A stretch of DNA of 64,000 nucleotides from Rhodobacterales bacterium (GTDB lineage: Bacteria > Pseudomonadota > Alphaproteobacteria > Rhizobiales > Stappiaceae). The position numbers were made by a program, and so were the translations under genes. The stretch covers positions 62,001 to 126,000 of the forward strand of contig VIRH01000072.1 in NCBI GenBank assembly GCA_008107755.1, given 5' to 3'. Shown here piece by piece: positions 42,783-52,368 of the stretch. Numbering within the stretch: position 1 is the stretch's first letter; each line of letters starts with the position of its first letter. The notes below the pieces were generated by a model that was given only the letters and a program-made list of their open reading frames with translations, made no database searches and was not told the origin of the DNA.

Positions 42783-42955
42783 AAGCGGGCTTTTTCCTGA
42801 ATGCTTGTCTCGCTGACGCCTTACATAGGCCAAGTGGCGGCCAAGGCCAATGCGGCAAATCATATACGTGCATTCAGGTCAGCGGATCACCCACCCGTGC
42901 ATCCGGACACGGAATTCGTCCCGCCCCCTGCAGATGAGCCTTGCCGTGCACCGGG

Positions 42956-44194
42956 TTACCCGTAGTCCCGCTCGTCCGAAATCACCTTGCCGTCATTGGG
43001 CAGGGCGCCCGGGGCCACGAGAACCACGTCGCCCTTCAGCCGTGTCACCTCCCGCACCGTGGCAGAAATCCGGTCCGGCAGACCGTCTCCCGTCTCCGCC
43101 GTTTCGACCGACAGCGTCATGACGTCGCTTTCCCCGTCCCGGCGCACGTCCAGCCGGGCCTTGGAGATTTCAGGATGCGCGGCGACGATTTCGGCGATCT
43201 GTGCCGGGTCGACGAACATGCCCTTTACCTTCGTCCGCTGGTCGGCGCGGCCCATCCAGCCGGCCAGCCGCATGTTGGTGCGCCCGCAGGGCGACTGTCC
43301 CGGCACGATGCGCGACAGATCGCCCGTGGCAAATCGGATCAGCGGATAGAGCGGGTTGAAATTGGTGACGACGAGTTCGCCGACCTCGCCGTGATCGACT
43401 GGATCGCCGGTGCCGGGCCGAACGATCTCGACGATATAGTCCTCGTTCACGATCATGCCCTCGCGCGCCGCGCTCTCGTAGGCAATCACGCCAAGATCCG
43501 CTGTCGCATAGCACTGGCTGGTTGAGATCCCCCTGTCCTCATAGTCCTGACGGAGCGAGGGAAAGAGCGCCCCGCCGGAGACGAGCGCCTTCCTGATCGA
43601 CGAGGCGTCGCGTCCCTGCTCGGCCGCCTTGTCGAGAAGAACCTTGAGATAATCCGGCGTGCCGAGATAGCCCGCCGGCTTCAGAACCTCGATCGCCTCC
43701 ACCTGCATTTCGGAATTGCCGACGCCGGCCGGAAAGACCGGGCAGCCGAGCGCGATCGCGCCCTGGTCCAGAATGAACCCGCCGGGGGTCAGGTGATAGG
43801 AGAAGGCGTTGAGCGCCACGTCGCCCTTGCGAAATCCGGCCGCGTGAAGCGCGCGGGCACCGTTCCACGGGTCGAGCCCCGGCGCCTGCGGCTCCCAGAT
43901 TGGGCCCGGCGACATGAACACCCGCGCCGCGCCAGAAAGGTGCCCCGCGAGAAAGCCGCCGAAGGGCGGATCCTCCTTCTGCCGGGTCATGAGATCGGAT
44001 TTGCGCAGGACCGGGAGCTTTGCCAGCGCCTCCCGGTCGACAACCGCGCGGGTGTCGACCCCGTCCAGATGATGCGTCCAGCCCGGCGCATTTGCGGCGG
44101 CATGCGCCAGAAGCTCCGGCAACCGGGCAAAGAGATCCTGTTCGCGCCCGGCAGGGTCCTGCCGCTCGCGCGTATCAAACTGTTCGTCGCTCAT
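42956..44194 (-). CDS. Phenylacetate-CoA ligase-like AMP-forming enzyme
   Basis: A 412-residue adenylate-forming enzyme of the PaaK type (ANL superfamily). Features include 'LAKLPVLRKSDLMTRQKEDPPFGG', the acyl/AMP region 'STSQCYATADLGVIAYES' and 'VVTNFNPLYPLIRFATGDLS'. It is shorter than the other ligase in the cluster (about 49.7-51.7 kb). As the last gene of the ABC-importer operon it probably activates an imported aromatic or other carboxylic acid with CoA; the exact acid is unknown. Confidence 0.82.
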   Translation of the reverse strand: MSDEQFDTRERQDPAGREQDLFARLPELLAHAAANAPGWTHHLDGVDTRAVVDREALAKLPVLRKSDLMTRQKEDPPFGGFLAGHLSGAARVFMSPGPIWEPQAPGLDPWNGARALHAAGFRKGDVALNAFSYHLTPGGFILDQGAIALGCPVFPAGVGNSEMQVEAIEVLKPAGYLGTPDYLKVLLDKAAEQGRDASSIRKALVSGGALFPSLRQDYEDRGISTSQCYATADLGVIAYESAAREGMIVNEDYIVEIVRPGTGDPVDHGEVGELVVTNFNPLYPLIRFATGDLSRIVPGQSPCGRTNMRLAGWMGRADQRTKVKGMFVDPAQIAEIVAAHPEISKARLDVRRDGESDVMTLSVETAETGDGLPDRISATVREVTRLKGDVVLVAPGALPNDGKVISDERDYG

Positions 44195-44221
44195 GTTCGT
44201 CTCCGCCTGTTTCGGCCCCGC

Positions 44222-45076
44222 TCAGGCCAGCCAGCGCTTCCTTCGCTTGTAATGTTTGACGTTCCGGAACGAACGGCGCCCCTCGCCGCCGACACCGAGG
44301 TAGAATTCCTTCACGTCCTCGTTCTCGCGCAGCGCCTTCGCATCGCCGTCCAGCACAATGCGCCCCGATTCCAGGATGTAGCCGTAGGTGGCGTATTTCA
44401 GCGCGACGTTGGTGTTCTGCTCCGCCAGAAGAAACGAAACGCCCTCGTTCTGGTTGAGCTGGCGCACGATCTCGAAGATCTCCTCCACCAGCTGCGGGGC
44501 AAGGCCCATGGACGGTTCGTCCAGCAGGATCATCTTCGGCCGGCTCATCAGCGCCCGGCCGATGGCGCACATCTGCTGCTCGCCGCCGGAGGTGTAGCCC
44601 GCCTGGCTCTGGCGCCGTTCGCGCAGGCGCGGAAAATAATTGTAGACCATCTCCAGATCCGCCTTCACGGCGGCGTGCCCGTCCTTGCGGGTGTAGGCAC
44701 CGGTCAGAAGGTTCTCCTCGATCGACAGATGGCCGAAGCAGTGCCGGCCCTCCATGACCTGGATGCAGCCGCGCCGGACCAGATCGTTAGGCGACAGCGC
44801 CTGCACCTCGTCTCCCTCGAAGACGATCTTGCCCTTGGTCACCTCGCCGCGCTCGGCGCCCAGCAGGTTGGAGACCGCCTTCAGCGTCGTCGTCTTGCCG
44901 GCCCCGTTCGCCCCCAGCAGCGCAACGATCCCGCCGCGCGGCACGGACAGCGACACGCCCTTGAGGACGAGGATCACGTGGTCATAGATGACCTCGATGT
45001 TGTTGACGGTCAGGATGGTTTCGGCAGGTTCCGCCGTCGTATCCGTTCCTGCCCGTTCCACTTCCTGCACTGCCAT
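44222..45076 (-). CDS. livF: Branched-chain-type ABC transporter ATPase LivF
   Basis: The second ATP-binding subunit of the HAAT-type importer, about 284 residues. Walker A GANGAGKTT, signature-region SGGEQQM and Walker B MILLDEPSMGLAP are present. The C-terminus ends in a basic tail ('RRSFRNVKHYKRRKRWLA') not found in E. coli LivF. ATG 45076 is chosen because of AGGAG upstream; the frame extends to 45238. It is separated from the binding-protein gene by a repeat element. Confidence 0.92.
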   Translation of the reverse strand: MAVQEVERAGTDTTAEPAETILTVNNIEVIYDHVILVLKGVSLSVPRGGIVALLGANGAGKTTTLKAVSNLLGAERGEVTKGKIVFEGDEVQALSPNDLVRRGCIQVMEGRHCFGHLSIEENLLTGAYTRKDGHAAVKADLEMVYNYFPRLRERRQSQAGYTSGGEQQMCAIGRALMSRPKMILLDEPSMGLAPQLVEEIFEIVRQLNQNEGVSFLLAEQNTNVALKYATYGYILESGRIVLDGDAKALRENEDVKEFYLGVGGEGRRSFRNVKHYKRRKRWLA

Positions 45077-45170
45077 GAAGGCTTCTCCTGCAATTCCCCG
45101 AGGCGTTCCCGCCAGAACGAGCGCCTCGCCAGATGGTGGCGTTTGCTCCCTCACCCGCACGTTTCTGTCC

Positions 45171-45305
45171 GTTGTCATCCCGCCCAGGCACCAGTGCGAG
45201 CCGGGATCGGAGAGCCACAGGTGCTCTAGTCTTCGCACCGGGGCATCAACAACTGTCCGGGCTCACCGATCCCGGATCTTCGCTTCGCTGCGTCCGGAAT
45301 GACAA
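45171..45305. repeat. Palindromic intergenic repeat, copy 1
   Basis: A sequence of about 136 bases with terminal inverted repeats GTCATCCCG...CCGGAATGAC and an internal pair GAGCCGGGATCGG...CCGATCCCGGATC. Its right half ends CGCTTCGCTGCGTCCGG. A related copy lies at about 57.27-57.40 kb. It sits between the SBP and livF genes of one operon, so it is probably transcribed as a large hairpin. Confidence 0.75.
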
Positions 45306-45377
45306 AGCGAAGGGGGCAATCTGTTTGGCTGGAACCGCCGCGCCATGCGTCAGGCGCGGCGGTTCCTGTTCATCCCG

Positions 45378-46709
45378 TCAGTCCGGGCACGGCTCCGTGC
45401 GCTTGGGCCAGGGCGCGTTCTTTTCCGCGTAGTCCTTGGCGGCCGCTTCCAGAAGCGGGCGGACCTCGTCGGTCATCGGCTCGATCCAGTCGGACGCCTG
45501 ACGCCATTGCTTGCCGTCCCATTCCTGCACGAAGACGGGGTTGCTGCCGCCGTGATCCTCGCAGGTCACCTTCATCGGATGCGCAAAGCCCTTGAGGCCG
45601 AGTTCCTCCAGCCTGGCTTCATCCAGATTGAGCGCTTCCAGACCGATGCGCATGTCCTCGCCGGTGATCACCTTCTTGCCGGTCTTTTCCTGCGCCGTGC
45701 GGATCGCCTCGGCGATGATGACGGAGTTCAGAACACCGCGGTTGTAGAGAGTGCTGCCGACGGAAGCGGCGTCCGTGGACGAGTTACCGGTCTCGATGAC
45801 ATGCTTGCGAATATCGTTGAGCGCCGGGAAGTCGCCGCCGACACCGGAGAAGTTGAGCGCCTTGTAGCCCTTGGCGCCCTCGCCGCCGGCAGCGGCGTCA
45901 TCGTCGCCCGCGGACCACCAAACGCCGATGAACTTGTCCATCGGATAGCGGATCTTGACCGCTTCCTTGATGGCGGTCGGGCTCATGGCGCCCCAGCCCC
46001 ACATGACCATGTAGTCCGGCCGGTCGCGGCGCACGTTCAGCCACTGCGACGACTGGTTCTGCATTTCCGCACCCGGCACCGGGTACTGCATCAGCTCGAA
46101 GCCGTATTTCTCCGCCAGCTTCTCCAGAAGCGGGATCGGCTCGCGGCCGTAACCGGCATCAAGGAAGATGTAGCCGATCTTCTTGCCCTTGAGGTTTTCA
46201 AGACCGCCTTCCTGCTCACCGATATACTTGATGATCACCGAGGCGCCGTCCCAGTAGGTATCCGGAACGTTGAAGATCCACGGGAAGGTTTCGCCCACGG
46301 CCGCCGCCGACAGGCCGTAGCCCATGGAAAGGACGGGGATCTTGTCGACACCAGCCTTCGGGATCAGCTGCAGCGTGATACCGGTCGAATAGGGGTTGTA
46401 GACCAGTGCGCCCTTGCCCTTGGTGGCCTCGTAGCACTCCACACCCTTTTGCGCGTTGTAGCCGGTTTCGCATTCCTCGATGGCGATCTTGACGCCGCCG
46501 ACACCGCCGTCGCGCTCGTTCAGCATGGCGAGATAGTCATGCATGCCGTTGGCGATCGGAATGCCAGAGCCCGCATAAGGGCCCGTCCGGTAGGTCAGAA
46601 GCGGGACGTAGTTGGTATCCTGGGCCTGAGCGGCCGTCGACAGGATGCCGGTCAGGCCGACGCCGGCGGCAACTGCCGTGCCCAGCGCAAGCTGCTTGAA
46701 GTTCCTCAT
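45378..46709 (-). CDS. Periplasmic substrate-binding protein of the HAAT-type importer
   Basis: A 443-residue ligand-binding protein of the branched-chain amino acid family. A signal peptide (about residues 1-29, ending AAQAQ) is followed by 'YVPLLTYRTGPYAGSGIPIANG' and two Rossmann-like lobes. ATG 46709 has GGAGG upstream. It lies between livM and livF. Because two acyl-CoA ligases flank the importer, the ligand may be a carboxylic acid rather than an amino acid. Confidence 0.9.
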   Translation of the reverse strand: MRNFKQLALGTAVAAGVGLTGILSTAAQAQDTNYVPLLTYRTGPYAGSGIPIANGMHDYLAMLNERDGGVGGVKIAIEECETGYNAQKGVECYEATKGKGALVYNPYSTGITLQLIPKAGVDKIPVLSMGYGLSAAAVGETFPWIFNVPDTYWDGASVIIKYIGEQEGGLENLKGKKIGYIFLDAGYGREPIPLLEKLAEKYGFELMQYPVPGAEMQNQSSQWLNVRRDRPDYMVMWGWGAMSPTAIKEAVKIRYPMDKFIGVWWSAGDDDAAAGGEGAKGYKALNFSGVGGDFPALNDIRKHVIETGNSSTDAASVGSTLYNRGVLNSVIIAEAIRTAQEKTGKKVITGEDMRIGLEALNLDEARLEELGLKGFAHPMKVTCEDHGGSNPVFVQEWDGKQWRQASDWIEPMTDEVRPLLEAAAKDYAEKNAPWPKRTEPCPD

Positions 46710-46821
46710 GAAATTCCTCCCTTGCATTGCCGATGGATCGGCACCGCCGGACCGGTTTCGCCATTCCTCCCCGGATCGGTCCTCATCCGGATGGCAGTGG
46801 TTCGGGCCAGGCCCGTTCCCC

Positions 46822-47898
46822 CTAGTAGGGGAACGGCCAGACCCTGAGTTTCTGCTTCGCGATCTGCCACAGCCGGGCAAAGCCATGCGGCTCGACGATC
46901 AGGAAGAAGATGATCAGCGCGCCGACGGTCATGAAGGTCGCGTGCTCCACCGTTTCGGCCGCGATATCCATGCCCAGAAGACCCGGCACGAATTTCAGCG
47001 CCACCGGCAGGATCCAGATGAAGGCCGCCCCCAGGAACGCGCCGCCGAGACTGCCGAGCCCGCCCAGGATCACCATGAACAGGATCTGGAACGACAGCCG
47101 GATGGAATAGGACGAGGGTTCGGCCGCGTTCAGCCAGAAGAACACCATCATCGCACCGGCAACGCCGCAGATGTAGGACGAGACGGCGAAGGCCATCAGC
47201 TTGGTCCTGAGCGGGCGGATGCCCATCAGTTCCGCTGCGATGTCCATGTCGCGGATCATCATCCACGACCGGCCGATGCGCCCGCGCAGCACGTTGGCCA
47301 TCAGCCAGGTGATCAGCACCGTGATGCCGAGAACGATGAAGTAACGCACGATCGGCGTCGCCTCGGCGCCCGAAGCCACGAGCCCGAAGACCTCGCGGCG
47401 CGGTACCTCGATGGCTCCCGACGCGTTGTAATTGTAAAGCCAGGGAATGCGGATGAAGCACCATTCCAGAAAGAACTGCGCCGCCAGCGTCGTGACCGCC
47501 AGATAGAGCCCCTTGATGCGCAGGCTCGGCAGGCCGAAGACCGCGCCGATGGCGGCGGAAAAGACCCCCGACAGCAGCACCATAAGAATGATGTTGGCAT
47601 CCGGAAAGATGCTCGTCAGCTTGTAGGCCGCATAGGCGCCGACGCCCATGAAGGCGCCGGTGCCGAGCGACAGCTGGCCGCAGAAGCCGGTCAGGATGTT
47701 CAGCCCGATCGCCGCCAGCGCGAAGATCAGGAACGGGATCATGATCGAGGTCAGGAAGAAGTCGTTGGCAAGGAGCGGGATCGCCACGAAGGCAATCGCC
47801 AGAATCACGACCATGCCGATCCGGTCCTGCAGGATCGGGAACAGCGCCTGGTCGGCCTGATAGCTTGTCTTGAATTGTCCGGCTTCGCGATAGAACAT
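46822..47898 (-). CDS. livM: Branched-chain-type ABC transporter permease LivM
   Basis: A 358-residue inner-membrane permease with about ten hydrophobic segments. The LivM-specific region reads 'NILTGFCGQLSLGTGAFMGVGAYAAYKL' and the EAA-like loop 'SLRIKGLYLAVTTLAAQ'. It lies between the livH and SBP genes. AAGG precedes the ATG. Confidence 0.94.
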   Translation of the reverse strand: MFYREAGQFKTSYQADQALFPILQDRIGMVVILAIAFVAIPLLANDFFLTSIMIPFLIFALAAIGLNILTGFCGQLSLGTGAFMGVGAYAAYKLTSIFPDANIILMVLLSGVFSAAIGAVFGLPSLRIKGLYLAVTTLAAQFFLEWCFIRIPWLYNYNASGAIEVPRREVFGLVASGAEATPIVRYFIVLGITVLITWLMANVLRGRIGRSWMMIRDMDIAAELMGIRPLRTKLMAFAVSSYICGVAGAMMVFFWLNAAEPSSYSIRLSFQILFMVILGGLGSLGGAFLGAAFIWILPVALKFVPGLLGMDIAAETVEHATFMTVGALIIFFLIVEPHGFARLWQIAKQKLRVWPFPY

Positions 47899-47916
47899 TC
47901 TTTGGGCCTTTCCCGC

Positions 47917-48870
47917 CTATATCCGCTCGATGATGCGTTCGCCGAAGAGACCCTGCGGCCGGAACAGAAGGAAGATCAGGGCGATGATATAGGCGAGCCA
48001 GCTCTCGATGCCGCCGCCGACCAGACCGCCCCAGTAAAGCTCGCCGATCTTCTCGCCGAAGCCGATGATCAGCCCGCCGACGATGGCGCCCGGAATGGAG
48101 GTGAAGCCGCCGAGGATCAGCACCGGCAACGCCTTGAAGGCGACGATCTCCAGCGCGAAGGAAACATCGGAACGCGCGCCCCACATGATGCCCGTCGCCA
48201 GCGCCACGAGCCCGGCCGCAAACCACACGATGGCCCAGATCTGGTTGAGCGAGATGCCGACGGAAAGCGCCGCCTGGTGGTCGTCGGCAACGGCCCGAAG
48301 CGCGCGGCCGATCCGCGTCTTGTTGAAGAAGATCCCGAGCGCGGCCACCATCAGGATTGCGATCACCGCAGCGGCGATGTCGATATGCTGCAGGATGATC
48401 AGCCCCCGGTCGCCGATCTCGAAGGCGGTGGAGCCGGTCGGCAGGCCGAGCTGCTCGGTGATCATCTGTTTGGGCTCGCCGCCGAAGACGAACTCGCCGA
48501 AGCCGATGAGAAAATAGGTCAGCCCGATGGTCGCCATCAGAAGGATGATTTCCGGCTGGTTGACCAGCGGCCGCATCACGACACGCTCGACCCCGTAGGC
48601 GAGAACGCCCATCACGCCGATGGTCAGGATCAGCGCCAGATAGGCGGGAACGCCGTTCTCGTTGAGGCCGACCAGCGTCAGCCCGGCGAAGACGACCATG
48701 ATCCCCTGCGCGAAGTTGAAGACGCCTGAGGCCTTGAAGATCAGCACGAAGCCGAGCGCGATCAGCGCATAGAGGATGCCGGCAACGAAGCCTTCCCACA
48801 GCACCTGCAGGAAGAAGTCCGGCATGTCGTACATCTGCACGAAGGGATCGATGAAAATGTCGTAGAGCAT
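47917..48870 (-). CDS. livH: Branched-chain-type ABC transporter permease LivH
   Basis: A 317-residue permease with 'GFVAGILYALIALGFVLIFKASGVFNFAQGIMVV' at the N-terminus, the LivH signature, and about eight further hydrophobic stretches. ATG 48870 is nine bases from the livG stop. It pairs with LivM in the membrane. Confidence 0.94.
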   Translation of the reverse strand: MLYDIFIDPFVQMYDMPDFFLQVLWEGFVAGILYALIALGFVLIFKASGVFNFAQGIMVVFAGLTLVGLNENGVPAYLALILTIGVMGVLAYGVERVVMRPLVNQPEIILLMATIGLTYFLIGFGEFVFGGEPKQMITEQLGLPTGSTAFEIGDRGLIILQHIDIAAAVIAILMVAALGIFFNKTRIGRALRAVADDHQAALSVGISLNQIWAIVWFAAGLVALATGIMWGARSDVSFALEIVAFKALPVLILGGFTSIPGAIVGGLIIGFGEKIGELYWGGLVGGGIESWLAYIIALIFLLFRPQGLFGERIIERI

Positions 48871-48878
48871 GTTGTCCC

Positions 48879-49706
48879 CTAGTGACTGACGCCGAGATAG
48901 GCATCGATGACGTCCTGGCTCGCCTGAACCTCTTCCGGCGGCCCGTCGGCGATCTTCTTGCCGTAGTCGAGAACCACCACCCGGTCGGACAGATCCATGA
49001 CGACGCCCATGTCGTGCTCGATCAGCGCGATCGTGGTGCCGAACTCCCGGTTCACGTCCAGGATGAAGCGGCTCATGTCTTCCTTTTCTTCCAGGTTCAT
49101 GCCCGCCATCGGCTCGTCCAGCAGCAGAAGCTCCGGCTCCATCGCCAGCGCGCGGCCAAGCTCGACGCGCTTCTGCAGGCCATAGGGCAGCTTGCCGACC
49201 GGCGTCTTGCGGATCGCCTGGATCTCCAGAAAATCGATGATGTCCTCCACCTTGCGGCGGTGCTCGATCTCCTCGCGCTCCGCCGGCCCGCGCCACAGAA
49301 GCTGCCAGAAGAAGTTGCGATGCATCTTCAGCGAGCGGCCCGACATGATGTTGTCCAGCGTGGTCATGCCCGTGAACAGCGCGACGTTCTGGAAGGTGCG
49401 CGCGATGCCCTGGCTGGCGGCCTCATAGGGTTTCATCTTCCGGCGCACCTTGCCCTGCCAGGTGATCGTGCCTTCCTGCGGATGATAGAAGCCGTTGATG
49501 ACGTTCAGCATCGACGTCTTGCCGGCGCCGTTGGGGCCGATGATGGCGCGGATCTCGCCCTTTTCGATGTTGAAGGAGATGTCGGTGATCGCCTTCACCC
49601 CGCCGAAAGCCAGCGAGACATTGTCGACACTGAGCAGAAGATCCCGTTCCACGATGACGGTCTGGTCCGACGGCGCGGGGTCCGTCTCGATTGCAAAGGC
49701 GTTCAT
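48879..49706 (-). CDS. livG: Branched-chain-type ABC transporter ATPase LivG
   Basis: The first ATPase subunit of the importer, 275 residues. Walker A GPNGAGKTS, the LivG-typical insert around 'NVALFTGMTTLDNIMSGR', the signature region LPYGLQKRVELGRAL and Walker B LLLLDEPMAGMN. Its start overlaps the stop of the long-chain ligase gene (ATGA), indicating coupled translation. Confidence 0.94.
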   Translation of the reverse strand: MNAFAIETDPAPSDQTVIVERDLLLSVDNVSLAFGGVKAITDISFNIEKGEIRAIIGPNGAGKTSMLNVINGFYHPQEGTITWQGKVRRKMKPYEAASQGIARTFQNVALFTGMTTLDNIMSGRSLKMHRNFFWQLLWRGPAEREEIEHRRKVEDIIDFLEIQAIRKTPVGKLPYGLQKRVELGRALAMEPELLLLDEPMAGMNLEEKEDMSRFILDVNREFGTTIALIEHDMGVVMDLSDRVVVLDYGKKIADGPPEEVQASQDVIDAYLGVSH

Positions 49707-51688
49707 TCGGCGGCCTCCTGAAGGCCTTCGCCGGCCACGTGCAAAGGCATGTCCCTGATTTCCACGGTCGCCTCGATGGCGCCCTTGCGGCCGTCCTCAT
49801 AGGTGACTTCGGTGCGGACATGTTTCGATGTCGAACCGTCGTAGAGCGCCTCGATCAGGGGCGCGTAGCGTTCGGCGATGAACGAGCGGCGGACCTTCTG
49901 CGTGCGCGTCAGCTCGCCGTCATCGGCATCCAGCTCCTTGTGCAGCACCAGAAACCGGCGCACCTGCGCGCCCGCCATCATCGGCTCTTCGCTGAGGTCC
50001 CGGTTCACCTGGTCCACGTGGCCCTCGATCATCCGGTAGACATCCGGATGGGCGGCCAGCTCCTGATAGGAGGCGTAGTTGACGTTGTTGCGCTCGGCCC
50101 AGGAGCCGACGGCGGTCAGATCGATGTTGATGAAGACGCCGACCCGGTCCCGCTCGTGACCGAAGGCGACAGCTTCCTTGACGTTGGGAAAGAACTTCAG
50201 CTTGTTCTCGATGTATTTCGGCGGGAACAGCGAGCCGTCCGTCAGCTTGCCGACATCCTTGGCCCGGTCGATGATCTTCAGGTGACCGTTGTCGGCGATA
50301 ATGCCGGCATCGCCGGTGTGCACCCAGCCATCCGGCGTCTTGGTTTCCGCCGTCGCCTCGTCGTTCTTGAAATAGCCGACGAACACGCCCGGCGAGCGGT
50401 ACATGACCTCGCCGCTCTCGGCGATCTTCAGTTCCACGTCCGGCGCGGGCTTGCCCACCGTGTCACCGAAGATCTCGCCGTCCGGCTGCAGGGTGATATA
50501 GACGCTGGCTTCCGTCTGGCCGTAAAGCTGCTTCAGGTTCAGACCCAGCGAGCGGAAGAAGCGGAAGATCTCCGGCCCGATCGCTTCGCCCGCCGTATAG
50601 CCCACCTTCAGCCGGGTCAGCCCCATGCGGTTCTTCAGCGGGCCATAGACGCAGAAATCGCCGATGGCGTAGAGCAGCCGGTCCTTGAACGAAACGCTTT
50701 CGCCGTTCAGGATCTTCTCGCCGCTGCGGCGCGCGACCTCCATGAAATAATCGAACATCTTCTTCTTGAACGGCCCCGCATCCTCCATGCGCACCATGAT
50801 CCGGGTCAGTAGGTTCTCGTAGACGCGCGGCGGCGCGAAGAAATAGCTCGGCGCGATTTCCAGCCGGTCGGTGTCGATCGTGTCCATGCTTTCCGGGCAG
50901 TTGACGCAGTAACCGGCCGTGAAGGCCTGGGCGAGCGAGAACACGTGATCGCCGATCCAGGCCATCGGCAGATAGGCGAGCACTTCCTCGGTTTCATCGA
51001 GATGATCGAAGGCATTGCCATTGCGCGCGGAGATGATCAGATTGTCGAAGGAGAGCATGACGCCCTTGGGCCGCCCGGTGGTTCCGCTTGTATAGAGCAT
51101 CACCGCAAGGTCGGAGCCCTTGGCATCGGCGAAACCCGCCTGCCAGTCCGCCGCCCGCGACGGTTTTTCGCTCAAGAGCGCCCGGCCCCGCTCCTGCACC
51201 TTCTGATAGTCGTGCAGATGCGCTTCGTCATAACCGGAAAGACCGCGCGTCTCGTCAAAGATGATCTCGGTAAGGCTCGGCACCTCGTCTTCCATGGAGA
51301 GCAGCTTGTCGACCTGCTCCTGATCCTCCACGACGGCGAACCTCACTTCCGCGTGGCCGAGCACGAAGGCCATTTCCTCCGCGACGCTGTCGGAATAGAC
51401 CGGCACCGGCACGGCGCCGATGGCCTGCGCGGCGACCATCGCCCAATAGAGCCTCGGCCGGTTGGCGCCGACAATGGCGATCTTATCGCCCGGGCCAAGA
51501 CCCAGATCCTGAAGTCCGATGGAAAACGCGCGGATTTCCTCAAGCACCCCGGCCCAGGTCCAGCTCTGCCAGATCCCCAGGTCCTTCTCCCGGAACGCGG
51601 TCCGGGTTCCGAAAACCTCCGCATTGCGCAAGAGAATCTTCGGAAAGGTGTCCTCCCCTGGCGCGGACGCGCCGGCTGACACTGCCAT
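49703..51688 (-). CDS. Long-chain acyl-CoA synthetase-like enzyme
   Basis: A roughly 661-residue AMP-forming ligase of the FadD/ACSL group. Motifs are the P-loop VMLYTSGTTGRPKGVML, the adenylate motif 'YGQTEASVY' and GWVHTGDAG. ATG 51688 gives MAVSAGASAPGED and is preceded by AAGGGAAG. It is the first gene of the leftward operon ligase-livG-livH-livM-SBP-livF-paaK-like. Together with the importer it suggests linked uptake and CoA activation of a carboxylic acid. Confidence 0.9.
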   Translation of the reverse strand: MAVSAGASAPGEDTFPKILLRNAEVFGTRTAFREKDLGIWQSWTWAGVLEEIRAFSIGLQDLGLGPGDKIAIVGANRPRLYWAMVAAQAIGAVPVPVYSDSVAEEMAFVLGHAEVRFAVVEDQEQVDKLLSMEDEVPSLTEIIFDETRGLSGYDEAHLHDYQKVQERGRALLSEKPSRAADWQAGFADAKGSDLAVMLYTSGTTGRPKGVMLSFDNLIISARNGNAFDHLDETEEVLAYLPMAWIGDHVFSLAQAFTAGYCVNCPESMDTIDTDRLEIAPSYFFAPPRVYENLLTRIMVRMEDAGPFKKKMFDYFMEVARRSGEKILNGESVSFKDRLLYAIGDFCVYGPLKNRMGLTRLKVGYTAGEAIGPEIFRFFRSLGLNLKQLYGQTEASVYITLQPDGEIFGDTVGKPAPDVELKIAESGEVMYRSPGVFVGYFKNDEATAETKTPDGWVHTGDAGIIADNGHLKIIDRAKDVGKLTDGSLFPPKYIENKLKFFPNVKEAVAFGHERDRVGVFINIDLTAVGSWAERNNVNYASYQELAAHPDVYRMIEGHVDQVNRDLSEEPMMAGAQVRRFLVLHKELDADDGELTRTQKVRRSFIAERYAPLIEALYDGSTSKHVRTEVTYEDGRKGAIEATVEIRDMPLHVAGEGLQEAAE

Positions 51689-52368
51689 ATGCCGTTTCTT
51701 CCCTTTGGGACGCCGCCGCCGCATTGCCTCACAAAGGCAAACGCGAGGCCCCGCCCCGTTCCTCCGGATCGCCCGCCGCCCCGATCCTCCTCGAGGGTTG
51801 CAGCCGATACTCTCAAGTCTGCCCGGCCTCTCACGCTCTCTTCAGAAAGCACTGGACCGGGTTCTTCTTGTGGTGGAGCGTGCCGCGTTCAACCGAAGCA
51901 ACCTGCATCGACAAACCGCGATCCTCCCCAGGCCACCCGCCGTGCTGCCTCCTCAGGCAGGCGGGCTACCCCGGCGGCCCGTCTTGTCCGAGCCGCCATC
52001 GCCCAACATGAAACGCCCTGCCGGACCAACCTTCAACCGCTAATTTGTTAAAGGCGATCCTGCGCGGCGTTTCAAAGCCGATACCGAAAGGCTAGAGCGC
52101 CGGATTTTCAGCAGTATGTGCCAATCGTGACGAATTGTTTCGTTTGGGGTGCGGGTGCGAAGGGGGGATGGCGCATAAAGTAAACATCACATCAGCTCAT
52201 GAAATGAAATGATGACCGAGAGGCCGCTGATAGCGTTCGCTTCGATCAGCAGCTTTAAGACCCCAACTGCAAAACTGAGGATAAGATTTCCCAGCAAAGC
52301 AGTGCCGACTTTACCACCAGCAGTAGAAACTGTATCAGGTAAATTGACGAAGAATGGTGTTCCGAATG
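51689..52368. other. Intergenic region at the edge of the low-GC island
   Basis: About 680 bases. The left part is GC-rich leader DNA of the acyl-CoA ligase operon. From about 52100 the base composition drops. A 61-codon minus-strand frame (52187-52372) has a hydrophobic middle and starts with TTG. It could be a tiny membrane protein but overlaps the probable promoter of the island genes; I do not call it a gene. Confidence 0.35.

Noticed and set aside
46645-48729. A 694-codon plus-strand frame over the importer genes
   Set aside because: Antisense of livM and livH; its low-complexity Asp/Gln/His-rich translation is an artefact of the opposite strand.
46706-48904. A 732-codon minus-strand frame through livM/livH
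   Set aside because: Wrong frame of the real permease genes; rich in Arg/Gly/Pro, with no motif.
51724-52043. Plus-strand frames upstream of the ligase operon
   Set aside because: Arg/Pro/Ser-rich translations without motifs in the operon leader; not supported as genes.
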